From Cribrihabitans_A pelagius (GTDB lineage: Bacteria > Pseudomonadota > Alphaproteobacteria > Rhodobacterales > Rhodobacteraceae): 64,000 bases of DNA. The stretch is taken from the NCBI RefSeq assembly GCF_048820915.1, contig NZ_JBMERR010000013.1, positions 76,624 to 140,623 of the forward strand, read 5' to 3'. The position numbers were made by a program, and so were the translations under genes. The notes under the pieces are model-generated. The model did not search any database and was not told the origin of the DNA. It saw only the letters and a program-made list of their open reading frames with translations. Below are positions 25,652 to 34,732 of this stretch, one piece after another. Each line of letters begins with the position of its first letter. Positions within the stretch are counted from its first letter, which is position 1.

Positions 25652-27664
25652 ATGAGCAGTGCAGATCCCAATATCCGCGACAATCCTTCCGCCGGCCCCT
25701 ATCCCGGGTCCGGTGCAGGCCAGCGCCCCGTCATCCGGCAGCTGGATGACAGCGCCATCAACCGCATTGCCGCGGGCGAGGTGGTGGAGCGGCCGGCATC
25801 GGCCGTGAAGGAACTGGTGGAGAACGCGATCGACGCGGGCGCCACAAGGATCACGGTGGAGATTGCCGACGGCGGCAAGACGCTGATCCGGGTTACCGAC
25901 GATGGCTGCGGCATGACGCCGGAGGACCTGCCGCTGGCGCTCAGCCGCCATGCCACCTCCAAGATCGACGGCTCGGACCTGCTCAATATCCACACCTTCG
26001 GCTTCCGCGGCGAGGCGCTGCCCTCGCTCGGCGCCGTGGGCCGGCTCACCATCACCAGCCGCGCCAAGGGTCACGAGGCGGCGCAGGTGCGGGTCTCCGG
26101 CGGAAAGATCGAGCCGGTGAAGCCTGCGGCGCTTAGGGCGGGCACCATCGTCGAACTGCGCGATCTGTTTTTTGCCACGCCGGCGCGGCTCAAGTTCATG
26201 CGCTCCGACCGGGCCGAGAGCCAGGCAATCTCGGACACGGTGAAGCGGCTGGCGATGGCCGAGCCTTCCATCGGCTTCACCCTGCGCGATGCCTCTGGCG
26301 GCGGCAAATCGGGCGGCGAGGGCCGGGTCATCTTCCGCGCCGATCCGCTTTCGGGCGATCTGTTCGACGCGCTGCACGGGCGGCTGGCGGCGGTGCTGGG
26401 GCGGGAGTTTGCCGAGAACGCGCTGAAGATCGATGCCACCCGCGAGGGTATCCGGCTGTTTGGCTATGCCGCCCTGCCGACCTATTCGCGCGGCGCGGCG
26501 GTGGCGCAGTTTCTGTTCGTGAACACCCGGCCGGTGAAGGACAAGACGCTGACCGGGGCGCTGAGGGCCGCCTATTTTGATTTCCTCAGCCGAGACCGGC
26601 ACCCGGCGGCGGCGCTGTTCCTTGATTGCGACCCGCAAGCCGTGGACGTGAACGTGCATCCGGCCAAGTCGGAAGTGCGCTTCCGCGATCCCGGCGTGGC
26701 GCGCGGGCTGATCGTCTCGGCCCTGCGCCATGCGCTGGCGGAGGCCGGGCATAGGGCGTCCTCCACCGTGGCGGGGGCCACGCTGGGGGCGATGCGGCCG
26801 GAACAGCCGGGTCCTCAGCCGGGCGGTGCGGCGGGGCAGCCCGGCCCGCAGGCGGGCGCGCCGCGGATCTATCAGATGGACCGGCCTTCGCTCGGCGCGC
26901 GCTCGGCCTCTTATGCGGCGCAGCGTCCGGAGTATGCAGCGCCCGCGCAAGGCTCCTCCTTCGGCTATGAGCCCGCGCAGACGGCAGGGTTTGCCGAGCT
27001 GGCAGGCGCCTACAGCGGCCGCATGGTAGAGGCCCCGGGGCCGGCGCCGGATGCGCCCGAGGCCGCCGCGCCCGGGGCCGAGCAGCTGCCGCTCGGTGCG
27101 GCCCGCGGCCAGGTGCATGAGAATTACATCATCGCGCAGACCCGCGACGGCATGGTGATCGTCGACCAGCACGCCGCCCATGAGCGGCTGGTCTATGAGA
27201 AGCTGAAGCGGCAGATGGCGGATAACGGCGTCGCGGCGCAGGCGCTGCTGATCCCGGAAATCGTCGAACTTAGCGAGGGCGATTGCGCCCGGCTGCTGGA
27301 GGTGGCGGAGGATCTTTCCCGCTTCGGCCTCGGCATCGAGGCCTTCGGCGGCAATGCGGTGGCGGTGCGCGAGACCCCGGCGCTGCTGGGCGAAGTGAAC
27401 GCCGAGGCGATGGTGCGGGACATTCTGGATGAACTGGACGACCAGGGCGAAAGCCAGCTGGTGCAGGCCCGGCTGGAGGCGATTCTGAGCCGGGTGGCCT
27501 GCCATGGCTCGATCCGCTCGGGGCGGCGGATGCGCGGCGAGGAGATGAATGCGCTGCTGCGGGAGATGGAAGCGACGCCGCATTCCGGCCAGTGCAACCA
27601 TGGCCGCCCGACGTATGTGGAACTCAAACTGGCCGATATCGAGCGGCTGTTCGGACGGAGCTGA
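25652..27664 (+). CDS. mutL: DNA mismatch repair protein MutL
   Basis: MutL couples mismatch recognition by MutS to strand removal. The N-terminal GHL ATPase has ELVENAIDAGA, DDGCGM and GFRGEALPS. The C-terminal domain keeps the endonuclease motif DQHAAHERLVYE (from Asp505) and CNHGRP (from Cys648), so this MutL should nick DNA itself, as in bacteria without MutH. The middle linker (about 360-470) is Pro/Ala/Gln-rich. The first 26 residues before RPVIRQLDDSAINRI are non-conserved, but the ATG at 25652 is the nearest good start. The stop overlaps rmuC by one base (TGATG). Confidence 0.97.
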   Translation: MSSADPNIRDNPSAGPYPGSGAGQRPVIRQLDDSAINRIAAGEVVERPASAVKELVENAIDAGATRITVEIADGGKTLIRVTDDGCGMTPEDLPLALSRHATSKIDGSDLLNIHTFGFRGEALPSLGAVGRLTITSRAKGHEAAQVRVSGGKIEPVKPAALRAGTIVELRDLFFATPARLKFMRSDRAESQAISDTVKRLAMAEPSIGFTLRDASGGGKSGGEGRVIFRADPLSGDLFDALHGRLAAVLGREFAENALKIDATREGIRLFGYAALPTYSRGAAVAQFLFVNTRPVKDKTLTGALRAAYFDFLSRDRHPAAALFLDCDPQAVDVNVHPAKSEVRFRDPGVARGLIVSALRHALAEAGHRASSTVAGATLGAMRPEQPGPQPGGAAGQPGPQAGAPRIYQMDRPSLGARSASYAAQRPEYAAPAQGSSFGYEPAQTAGFAELAGAYSGRMVEAPGPAPDAPEAAAPGAEQLPLGAARGQVHENYIIAQTRDGMVIVDQHAAHERLVYEKLKRQMADNGVAAQALLIPEIVELSEGDCARLLEVAEDLSRFGLGIEAFGGNAVAVRETPALLGEVNAEAMVRDILDELDDQGESQLVQARLEAILSRVACHGSIRSGRRMRGEEMNALLREMEATPHSGQCNHGRPTYVELKLADIERLFGRS

Positions 27665-29085
27665 TGGAAGAAATGGACATGGCCATCGAGGGGATGGCGG
27701 CGGCGGGCAGCGTGAGCCTGGCCGTGGCGGCGGCAGTGCTGCTGCTGATCGTGCTGCTCATGCTGGCGCTGCGCCGCGCGGGGCTTGCCCGGCGCGCGCT
27801 GGAGCAGGCCAATGGCGATCTGCGCAGCCACAACGCGGCGCTGCAGGCCGAGGCCGCGCGGCTGCCGGAGCTCGCCGACGAGCTGGCCACCCTGCGCCGC
27901 ACCAGCGACAACGAGCGCACCGCGCGCTACCAGGCCGAAGCCCAGGTGCAGGCCTTGAAGGCGGAACACGCCGCGCGGCTGCAGGAGCTGCGGCAGGTGA
28001 ACGAGCAGATGGAGCACAAGTTTGCCTCCCTTGCCTCGGGCGTGCTGAAACAGAACTCCGAAAGCTTCCTCAACCTCGTGAGCGAGCGTTTTCAGGCCCA
28101 CAGCAAGAGCGCCGATGCCGATCTTGCCAAGCGGCAGGCGGCGATCGAGGGGCTGGTGAAGCCGCTGGATCACAAGCTCGGCCAGTTCGGCGAGCGCATC
28201 AAGGAAATTGAGCAAGCCCGCAACGAGGCCTATGGCGCGATCCGGGCACAGGTGAAGCATCTTGCCGAGGGGCAGGCCGCGCTGGGCGGCGAGACCCGCA
28301 AGCTGGTGCAGGCGCTGCGCGCGCCCAAGACCCGCGGGCGGTGGGGCGAGATGCAGCTGCGGCAGGTCTTCGAGATGGCTGGCATGGCCGAACATGTGGA
28401 TTACGAGCTGGAGAAAAGCGTCGGCACCGACGAGGGCCTGCGCCGCCCCGATGCGGTGGTGCGCATCCCCGGCGGCAAGAGCATCGTGGTCGATGCCAAG
28501 ACCCCGCTGGAGGCCTATCTGGACGCGCTGGAGGCGGAGACACCGGAGCAGCAGCAGGCGGCGCTGACCCGTCACGCGGGCCACGTGAAGACCCATGTGA
28601 AACAGCTGTCCTCGAAAGCTTACCAGAGCGCGCTGGCGGAGACGCCGGATTTTGTGGTGATGTTCATCCCGGGTGAGACCTTTGTCTCCGCCGCTGTGGA
28701 GACAGATCCGGGGCTGATCGAATATGCCTTTGAGAACAAGGTGCTGATCGCCACGCCGACAACGCTGATGGCGCTTGTGAAATCCATCGCCTACGGCTGG
28801 CAGCAGGAGAAGATGGCGGAAAACGCGGTCGCCGTGCAGAAGACCGCCAAAGAGCTTTACGACCGGCTTTCGACCTTTGCCAAGAATCTGGCAGCGGTGG
28901 GCAGGTCGCTGTCCTCCTCGGTCAGCCACTACAACAAGGCGGTGGGCTCGCTGGAAACGCGGGTGCTGCCTTCGGCGCGCAAGTTCGAGACGATGGGCGT
29001 GGTCGCCAATGGCGCCGCGCTGGAGGATCCCGGCCAGGTGGAGACCGAACCGCGCCAGATGGCGCTCCTGGCGCCGGAGGAGTAA
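27664..29085 (+). CDS. rmuC: DNA recombination protein RmuC
   Basis: RmuC limits recombination at inverted repeats in E. coli and is a predicted nuclease. The 473-residue protein has one N-terminal membrane segment (SLAVAAAVLLLIVLLMLAL), a long coiled coil (about residues 45-190) and the RmuC core. The PD-(D/E)xK-like motif is in SIVVDAKTPLEAYLDALEAE. It overlaps mutL by one base, so repair and recombination functions are translationally coupled here. The cyclase gene begins three bases after its stop. Confidence 0.92.
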   Translation: MEEMDMAIEGMAAAGSVSLAVAAAVLLLIVLLMLALRRAGLARRALEQANGDLRSHNAALQAEAARLPELADELATLRRTSDNERTARYQAEAQVQALKAEHAARLQELRQVNEQMEHKFASLASGVLKQNSESFLNLVSERFQAHSKSADADLAKRQAAIEGLVKPLDHKLGQFGERIKEIEQARNEAYGAIRAQVKHLAEGQAALGGETRKLVQALRAPKTRGRWGEMQLRQVFEMAGMAEHVDYELEKSVGTDEGLRRPDAVVRIPGGKSIVVDAKTPLEAYLDALEAETPEQQQAALTRHAGHVKTHVKQLSSKAYQSALAETPDFVVMFIPGETFVSAAVETDPGLIEYAFENKVLIATPTTLMALVKSIAYGWQQEKMAENAVAVQKTAKELYDRLSTFAKNLAAVGRSLSSSVSHYNKAVGSLETRVLPSARKFETMGVVANGAALEDPGQVETEPRQMALLAPEE

Positions 29086-29088
29086 CGG

Positions 29089-30462
29089 GTGCGGCTGCCC
29101 CGGCTTGGCCCCCGCCGCCCGGTGCCCGCAGCGCTGCTGCGCCAGGCGGAGCTGGAGGCCGAGCGCATCGTGGCGCTGCTGCGGGTGGCGGTGGCGCTGG
29201 GGCTGATCCTGAGCCTGATGCTGGCGCTGGACCAGGTGCCGCCTTACGAGGCGGCTTATGTGAAGCGGCAGGTCGGGCTCGCCTCGGTGACGATGCTCTC
29301 CTATCTGGCCTTGGGCGTGCTGACCTACTGGGCGGTGGTGCGCGGGCTCTTCCAGCCTTGGATGATCTGGCTTGCGGCCACCGCCGACTGCGCCTTCATG
29401 CTGGTGAATACCTACCTGTCGCTGGTCAATGGCGGCGTGCCGGGGGCGATGGTCTTTGCCATGCCTTCGGTCTGGATGGTGCCGGTGGTGCTGGCCTTTG
29501 GGGTGCTGCGCTTCAATCCGCTGCTCCTGGCCTATATGGCGGGGCTGATGGCGGCCGGGCTGGTCTGGCTGGCGCTGTGGCAGCCCGGTCAGGAGCTGCC
29601 CGACGCCGGTCTGCGGCTGCAGATGACGCTGACAACGCCGCCCAACCTGATCCGCGTGGTGATGGTGGCGCTGGCCGGGCTTGTGCTGGTGGTGGCGGCG
29701 GACCGGATGCGGATGCTGCTGCACCGCTCGATCGAGGAGGCGCGTCAGAAGGCAAACCTCACCCGCTACCTGCCCGCGCAGCTGGCCGACCGGCTGGCAG
29801 GCGGCGGGCTGGAGGCGCTGCGCGAGGGCCGCCAGCAGCAGATGGCGGTTCTGTTCATCGACCTGCGCGGCTTCACCCGCTGGTGCGAGGGCCGCGCGCC
29901 GCAGGAGGTGAGCGCGCTGATCACCGGTTTCCGGACCCGGGTGCAGCGGGTGGCGGACCGCACCGGGGGGCTGATCGACAAATATATCGGTGACGCCGCG
30001 ATGATCCTGTTCGAGGGCGAGGAGGCCGGCGCCGGCGCGCTCGATTGCGCCGAGGGGCTGCTGCAGGAGATCGGCGCCTGGCGCCGGGACCGCGAAGGCG
30101 CGGGCGAAAAGGTGCTGGCGGCGGGGATCGGTGTCCACTGGGGCGAGGTCTATGCCGGGGTGGCGGGCACGCCGGAGCGGCTGGAGTATTCGGTCTTCGG
30201 CGATACGGTGAACATCGCCGCCCGGCTGGAGCAACTGAGCAAGGAGCGCGGCATGGCGGCGGTGGCTTCGGCGGCGCTGTTCGAAGCGGCGGGCGCCTGT
30301 GCAGCGGAGGGAGGGGCGCCCGCGCGCGAGGGGTGGACCGAGCTGCCGCCGGAACCCCTGCGCGGGCGGCGCGAGGGGCTCGCGCTCTTCGGGCGGGCGT
30401 GTGACGCGGGCGGATCCGATTTGCCACAGATCAAAGACTTAGGTGATTGCAGCACTGTTTGA
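29089..30462 (+). CDS. membrane-bound class III adenylate/guanylate cyclase
   Basis: Predicted product of 457 residues with a GTG start behind a strong GGAGGAG. The N-terminal half has five or six membrane segments (about residues 30-205). The C-terminal half is a class III cyclase domain with metal aspartates Asp258 (VLFIDLRGFTRW) and Asp302 (KYIGDAAMI) and the transition-state pair Asn375/Arg379 (FGDTVNIAARLE). All catalytic residues are intact, and FGDTVN suggests ATP rather than GTP use. The membrane part may sense an unknown signal. Its tight linkage to mutL-rmuC is unusual. Confidence 0.9.
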   Translation: MRLPRLGPRRPVPAALLRQAELEAERIVALLRVAVALGLILSLMLALDQVPPYEAAYVKRQVGLASVTMLSYLALGVLTYWAVVRGLFQPWMIWLAATADCAFMLVNTYLSLVNGGVPGAMVFAMPSVWMVPVVLAFGVLRFNPLLLAYMAGLMAAGLVWLALWQPGQELPDAGLRLQMTLTTPPNLIRVVMVALAGLVLVVAADRMRMLLHRSIEEARQKANLTRYLPAQLADRLAGGGLEALREGRQQQMAVLFIDLRGFTRWCEGRAPQEVSALITGFRTRVQRVADRTGGLIDKYIGDAAMILFEGEEAGAGALDCAEGLLQEIGAWRRDREGAGEKVLAAGIGVHWGEVYAGVAGTPERLEYSVFGDTVNIAARLEQLSKERGMAAVASAALFEAAGACAAEGGAPAREGWTELPPEPLRGRREGLALFGRACDAGGSDLPQIKDLGDCSTV

Positions 30463-30495
30463 TATGCTGGAGCCGCGAACAGAAGGAGTGGTGCG

Positions 30496-30819
30496 ATGCT
30501 GGAGATCTCGGCCCGCAAAGTGGCGCAGGTGGCGATGATGGCGCGCGAGCTGCGCCGCGCCGAGGGTGAGCTGCGCGCCTTCATCAACCGGATGGGAGAG
30601 GATCAGCAGGCAGAGCTGGTGGCCATCATGTGGATCGGCCGCGGCAGCTTCGAGGCGGAGGAACTGGCGGAGGCGGTGGAGACCGCCAAGCAGGAGGCCA
30701 CAACTCCGACCGCCGACTACCTGATCGGCACCCCGCATCTGGCGGACAACCTGGAAGCCGGGCTGGAGGCGCTGGGCGTCGATGTGCAGGACGTCGAGGA
30801 CGACGTGATTGGCCGCTGA
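30496..30819 (+). CDS. DUF3775 domain protein
   Basis: This acidic 107-residue protein matches my recollection of DUF3775: an N-terminal helix (ISARKVAQVAMMAREL), a central VAIMWIGRGSFEAEELAEA, and the C-terminal TADYLIGTPHLADNLEAGLEALG. The function is unknown. AAGGAG is placed well before the ATG. It is the last gene of the mutL run, and the insertion-sequence debris begins directly after it. Confidence 0.75.
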   Translation: MLEISARKVAQVAMMARELRRAEGELRAFINRMGEDQQAELVAIMWIGRGSFEAEELAEAVETAKQEATTPTADYLIGTPHLADNLEAGLEALGVDVQDVEDDVIGR

Positions 30820-31166
30820 TGGACCGTCGGCGGGCTTTGGATTCGGTTCCGGCGGGACTGCCTGTCGGCTCCCGTTGCTGCGGCCCTGCATGCAATTCTT
30901 CATTTGAATACGGGCGTTTGCGCCGCCTCAAAAAGGGGCTGCGTGAAGTCCAGGCGCATTTGCGGTTCGTGGTGCAGCGGACTGGCGGATATCTTGCGGG
31001 CCAAAGGATATGACGGTGTGAAGGCCGCGAAGAAATCTCTGCGGGATTCACATGCGGCCTGGCGGCGTCCATTTCCATGACCGCTTTGCGGGACATTTCG
31101 GACTTCTGCCCGTGCGGCTTTTGCTTGCGCAGAAAATGCTCGCGGGCGCGGCATGGTTCTCGCTGT
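30820..31166. other. uncharacterised left part of the insertion-sequence debris
   Basis: No complete gene. Short frames, for example LKKGLREVQAHLRFVVQRTGGYLAG on plus, could be transposon remnants but I cannot place them. Composition is more AT-rich than the flanks. Confidence 0.4.
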
Positions 31167-31247
31167 GAAGCAGCATTCGCCGCCACGGCCAGAAAGCTCG
31201 CCGTGATCCTGGCGCGCCTCTGGCGGGACGGGACAGTGTTCGCCTGA
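31167..31247 (+). pseudogene. C-terminal fragment of an IS110-type transposase
   Basis: Twenty-six codons and a stop read EAAFAATARKLAVILARLWRDGTVFA, which matches the conserved end of IS110/IS116/IS902 transposases (ARKLAVIL..MWRDGT). The rest of the gene is missing upstream. Confidence 0.6.
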
Positions 31248-31607
31248 ACCAGGGAGGAGTTGCCCGCATGATTTGAGACACCGAGTTCCGCGACACTGCG
31301 GATCCAGGTCCCGTCGGGACGGAAGCCGGATGACCTCGCTGTCGAATGTCGATGCGCCCTTCGGGCGACCTCGCAGCGGACCAAAGGAGGCGTCCCGTCA
31401 CCGGCGCCATTAGGGGGCGGTATGACCGACCCCGGAGAGAACCATGAGCCCGATGCGACCCAAGTCCGCCCTTGAATTCGATACCGCAGATAGAGAACAC
31501 TCGCATTGGAGGTTTGCCGACCTATTGAAAGCGAGACGCCGACCATTTGAACGTTTCCAGCGGGCTGTAAAGCCTGTCTGGAGTTCACCCCGTTATTGGT
31601 CCGGGCT

Positions 31608-31763
31608 TCATGCGACCTTTCGGGTTTGGTTCAGTTGGGCCGCAAATGCGCTCGGCGTCAAGTTCCCGAGTGAGGAATGCGGCCTGGTTTCGTTGTATTC
31701 GGTCCTCCGATCGGTGATCCGAGTACGTGCGTCGTCCATGGACAGGAACCATGCGGCGTTCAG
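31608..31763 (-). pseudogene. C-terminal fragment of an IS3-type transposase (orfB)
   Basis: The final 51 codons on the minus strand contain FLSMDDARTRITDRRTEYNE followed by TRPHSSLGNLTPSAFA. This is the DDE integrase end typical of IS3-family OrfB, with its last conserved region YNxxRPHSSLG. Upstream coding sequence (higher coordinates) is replaced by the IS110 fragment. Confidence 0.75.
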
Positions 31764-31839
31764 ATGGCGTAATCGGGGCTCTGTCCCCGGGATCGCCGGT
31801 AGTCTTCCTGCCGGTAAGTCCATGACCGGGAGAACGACC

Positions 31840-31960
31840 ATGACCAAAGTACTGTTCGGGGGACTTGATGTCTCGCTTGAATTGACCAGCGTTTGCGTTG
31901 TTGATGCTGACGGCAGATTGGTCCTTGAGGCAAAGGCGGCTTCGGACCCTGCCGACATTA
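31840..31960 (+). pseudogene. N-terminal fragment of an IS110-type transposase
   Basis: From the ATG at 31840 the frame reads LFGGLDVSLELTSVCVVDAD then GRLVLEAKAASDPADI, the DEDD-transposase start of IS110 elements with the first catalytic Asp in GLDVS. It is cut after 40 codons by the IS5-type element at 31961. The stretch before the ATG (31770-31839) should hold part of the element's left non-coding end, which in IS110 elements encodes the bridge RNA. GGGGCTCTGTCCCC there forms a small stem. Confidence 0.75.
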
Positions 31961-32857
31961 GGCTCTGGACTCATTGATTTGGTTGCAGCCGCCGCGCCGG
32001 GCTGATTCAAGCTCCTGAACTTCAGGAGGCGTGATGAGCAGCTTGTTTTGGCTGACCGACGAGCAAATGGCGCGGTTGAGACCGTACTTTCCGAAAAGCC
32101 ATGGTAGGCCGCGTGCGGATGACCGGCGTGTGTTGAGTGGAATTATCTTCATCAATCGCAACGGTTTGCGTTGGTCAGATCCTCCGAGAGAGTATGGCCC
32201 GCCGAAGACGCTCTACAACCGCTGGAAGCGATGGAGCGACAAGGGCGTGTTTGCGCGGATGATGGCAGGACCGGCTGCCGAGCACGCGGATTACAAGGCA
32301 GTCATGATTGACGCGACCTATCTGAAGGCCCACCGCACGGCGTCCAGCCTGGCGGTGAAAAAGGGGGGCGTGGACGCCTGATCCCTTGCCCGGCAGGGCA
32401 TTGCGCAGCAATGTCCCGAGAGGGGGCGAACCAAGGGCGGCATGAATACCAAGCTGCATGCGTTACAGATGCCTCTGGCCGTCCGATCCGGTTCTTCATG
32501 ACCGCCGGTCAGGTCAGTGACGACACGGGAGCCAGGGCGCTCCTGAGGAGCTTTCCCGCCGCCGATTGGATGATTGCTGACCGGGGCTACAACGCCGACT
32601 GGTTCCGGAATGCATTGAAAGACAAAGGGATACGTCCTTGCATCCCGGGCAGGAAGTCGCGTGACAAACCCGTTCGATACGACAAGCGCAGATAGCAGAT
32701 ACAAGCGACGCAACCGCATCGAGATCATGTTCGGCCGATTGAAGGACTGGCGGCGTGTCTCAACCCGTTACGACAGATGCCCGAAGGTCTTCCTCTCAGC
32801 CATCGCGCTCGCCGCCGCCGTCATCTTCTGGCTCTGAAATTCAATGAGTCTGGAGCC
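31961..32857 (+). mobile_element. IS5-family element (IS427-like), decayed
   Basis: The element is about 897 bases with imperfect terminal inverted repeats: GGCTCTGGACTCATTGA at the left and the complement of GGCTCCAGACTCATTGA at the right (15 of 17 match). It carries one broken transposase gene. The flanks (TTA on the left, TGG on the right) do not give a target duplication. It separates an IS110 fragment from a different transposase fragment, so sequence was lost or rearranged after insertion. Confidence 0.88.
32031..32837 (+). pseudogene. IS5-family DDE transposase, frameshifted
   Basis: The start (LFWLTDEQMARLRPYFPKSH) and the end (RIEIMFGRLKDWRRVSTRYD) are clear. An A5G6 run at 32358-32368 is the usual programmed frameshift site in such elements. 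Beyond it, a stretch of about 40 bases (32384-32423) interrupts the expected RLI...GRTKGG join. A further one-base shift lies near 32459, and a 7-base duplication (agatagc) near 32689-32695 puts a stop after YDKRR. The gene cannot give an intact enzyme. Confidence 0.85.
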
Positions 32858-33403
32858 TGGACGAAGTCGGTCTTCTTGTAGATATCCCGCGGGCAGAGGC
32901 CGGTGAATTCGCTAATCTTCGAGATCGGACTGCCATTCGCGATCATGCAGAGAACGGCCCTGTTGGCGCTGCTGCGGTGCTGGCCCCTGATCCTCGAACC
33001 ACTCGGGAACGATGTCAGGCAGCTCTTGCATTTCCATCGCTGGACGCCCTTTGCCGTGCGCCCGGATTTCCGATAGAGCCCCGGATTGTCCTCAAGGCGT
33101 TTCCTGTGGTTCTCGCAGCCCTCGTTCGAGCCGCAGTCCCGCGGAGCCTCCGCTTGGAACCGACTACGAAGGCGGCGATATTCGCCGACCGCGGCAGCAT
33201 TGTTTTTGACGATCGAGCTTTGACCGCAAGCGCCGCAGTGAAAGGTTTCTTCGTCCCCGGAGCCGCTGACTTTACCACGAGGTTGGTTCGATTTGACTTT
33301 CCGGAAAAAATTTTCCTTTCTTCTTGAAAGGATCTGGCGGCTCCATGAAGAGACCGCACTGAGGGTTCCGGCAGAAGTTGACGTCGATCCCGTGACACCG
33401 CAT
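32858..33403 (-). pseudogene. transposase-like zinc-ribbon protein, truncated and frameshifted
   Basis: On the minus strand a frame starts near the ATG at 33403 and shifts in the A/T run at about 33306-33315. It then reads a chain of zinc ribbons (FCRNPQC, FHCGACGQSS, CGSNEGCENH, WKCKSCLTSFPSG), followed by a helix-turn-helix-like ISKISEFTGLCPRDIYKKTDF. This looks like the DNA-binding start of a multi-zinc-ribbon transposase (IS1-like). The catalytic part is missing because the sequence stops at the IS5 boundary. Confidence 0.6.
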
Positions 33404-33576
33404 CGGCGGACGACGTTCTCCCTCTAGCGAAGAAATATTCGTGAGCGGGTTCACGCGCCCTCCCTCGGAAAAACCGCATATCGCGGTTGTCGAGGGTAAG
33501 ATTGGCCAAAATCAGGCCAACCTAAGTTGTTCTGCACCGCGAACCGCAAGGGGCTGGGTGTGGGGGGCTCCCAGGT

Positions 33577-34719
33577 TCATCCCCTGTGGTCCACCACCGC
33601 GAGATGCTGTGCCAGCTTGCCGATCTTCGCCATCCAGTCCCCAACCAGCGCCGGGTCGCTGGGGGCGGCGTGGACGCCGGGGGCAATCTTGCCGTTCATC
33701 GCCGCCTCGATCGCGAAGGACACCGGGAAGGAGACCAGCCGCGCCATCGCCGAGCCGCGCGCATCACCCCAGGCGTCCATCACGTAGGACTTGTGCCAGA
33801 CCGCCTCGCCGTCCTTCTCCGCCTTCAGGCCGACGCAGAGCACCACCCGGTCCGGCTCGCCTTCGTCATAGGCGGTCTCGGCCCAGAACTGGTCCGACAT
33901 CTCCTTGAGCCGCGCGTCGCCTTCGGCGCCTTCCAGCGTCTCAACCTCGCGGAACACCTCCGCCCAGGCCTCGGACCAGCCGTTGAGGCGCAGGGTGCCG
34001 CGGACGAATTCCTTCACCTTCCAGTCTTCGCCGAAATGATACTGCGCCATGAAGGGGAGCGAGTCGCGGTTCGGGTAGACCTCGAAGCTTTCGGGCTGGG
34101 GCAGCGGTGCTTCGTAGCTGGAGATCGCATCCCATGGCCGTGCCACGTCCAGCGGCTGGAAATCGCGGATGGAGCGCGAGGGCGAGCGCAGCGCTTTCAG
34201 CACGCCCAAGGGCGACCAGCTGAACTTGTAACGGAACGGGTTCGGGGTTTTCGGAATGCCGCCGCAGTAGGAGATGAAGCTGATCTCGTTTTCCGCGTCA
34301 AAGGCTGCGGAGGCCTTGTATTCATCCACCAGCGCATGCGCCATCAGGTGATCGATGCCAGGGTCGAGGCCGACCTCGTTGACCAGGCAGACGCCCGCGT
34401 CCTTCGCCTTCTGGTCCAGCGCGCGCATCTCCGGCGCGATGTAGGAAGAGGAGACGAAATGCGCGCCATGTTCGATGGCCAGCTCGGCCAGCGGCACGTG
34501 CCAGTCGCCGGGCAGCATCGAGACGACCACGTCCTTGGGGCTGAGCATCTGGCCGAGGTTGGCGAGGCTGAAGGTGTGGATGTTGGTGGTGAGATCGCCC
34601 ACCGCCTCGCGCGCCTTCCCGGGTGTGCGGTTCCAGACCGCGACGTCATGGCCGGCCTCAAGCAGACGCCGCAGGCCGGGGATTGCGGAGAGGCCGGTGC
34701 CGCACCAGTGAATTGTCAT
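33577..34719 (-). CDS. saccharopine dehydrogenase family protein (LYS9-like, glutamate-forming)
   Basis: This 380-residue NAD(P)-dependent enzyme has a Rossmann start (IHWCGTGLSAIPGLRRLL) and the saccharopine-reductase region NEVGLDPGIDHLMAH with SYCGGIPKTPNPFRYKFSWSP. The partner gene at 35152-36201 encodes the lysine-forming dehydrogenase. Together they should convert lysine plus 2-oxoglutarate through saccharopine to allysine plus glutamate, or the reverse. With no lysine biosynthesis genes nearby, catabolism is more likely. It starts 13 bases after the SemiSWEET stop and is the last gene before the insertion-sequence debris. Confidence 0.88.
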   Translation of the reverse strand: MTIHWCGTGLSAIPGLRRLLEAGHDVAVWNRTPGKAREAVGDLTTNIHTFSLANLGQMLSPKDVVVSMLPGDWHVPLAELAIEHGAHFVSSSYIAPEMRALDQKAKDAGVCLVNEVGLDPGIDHLMAHALVDEYKASAAFDAENEISFISYCGGIPKTPNPFRYKFSWSPLGVLKALRSPSRSIRDFQPLDVARPWDAISSYEAPLPQPESFEVYPNRDSLPFMAQYHFGEDWKVKEFVRGTLRLNGWSEAWAEVFREVETLEGAEGDARLKEMSDQFWAETAYDEGEPDRVVLCVGLKAEKDGEAVWHKSYVMDAWGDARGSAMARLVSFPVSFAIEAAMNGKIAPGVHAAPSDPALVGDWMAKIGKLAQHLAVVDHRG

Positions 34720-34732
34720 GAAGTCTACTCCC

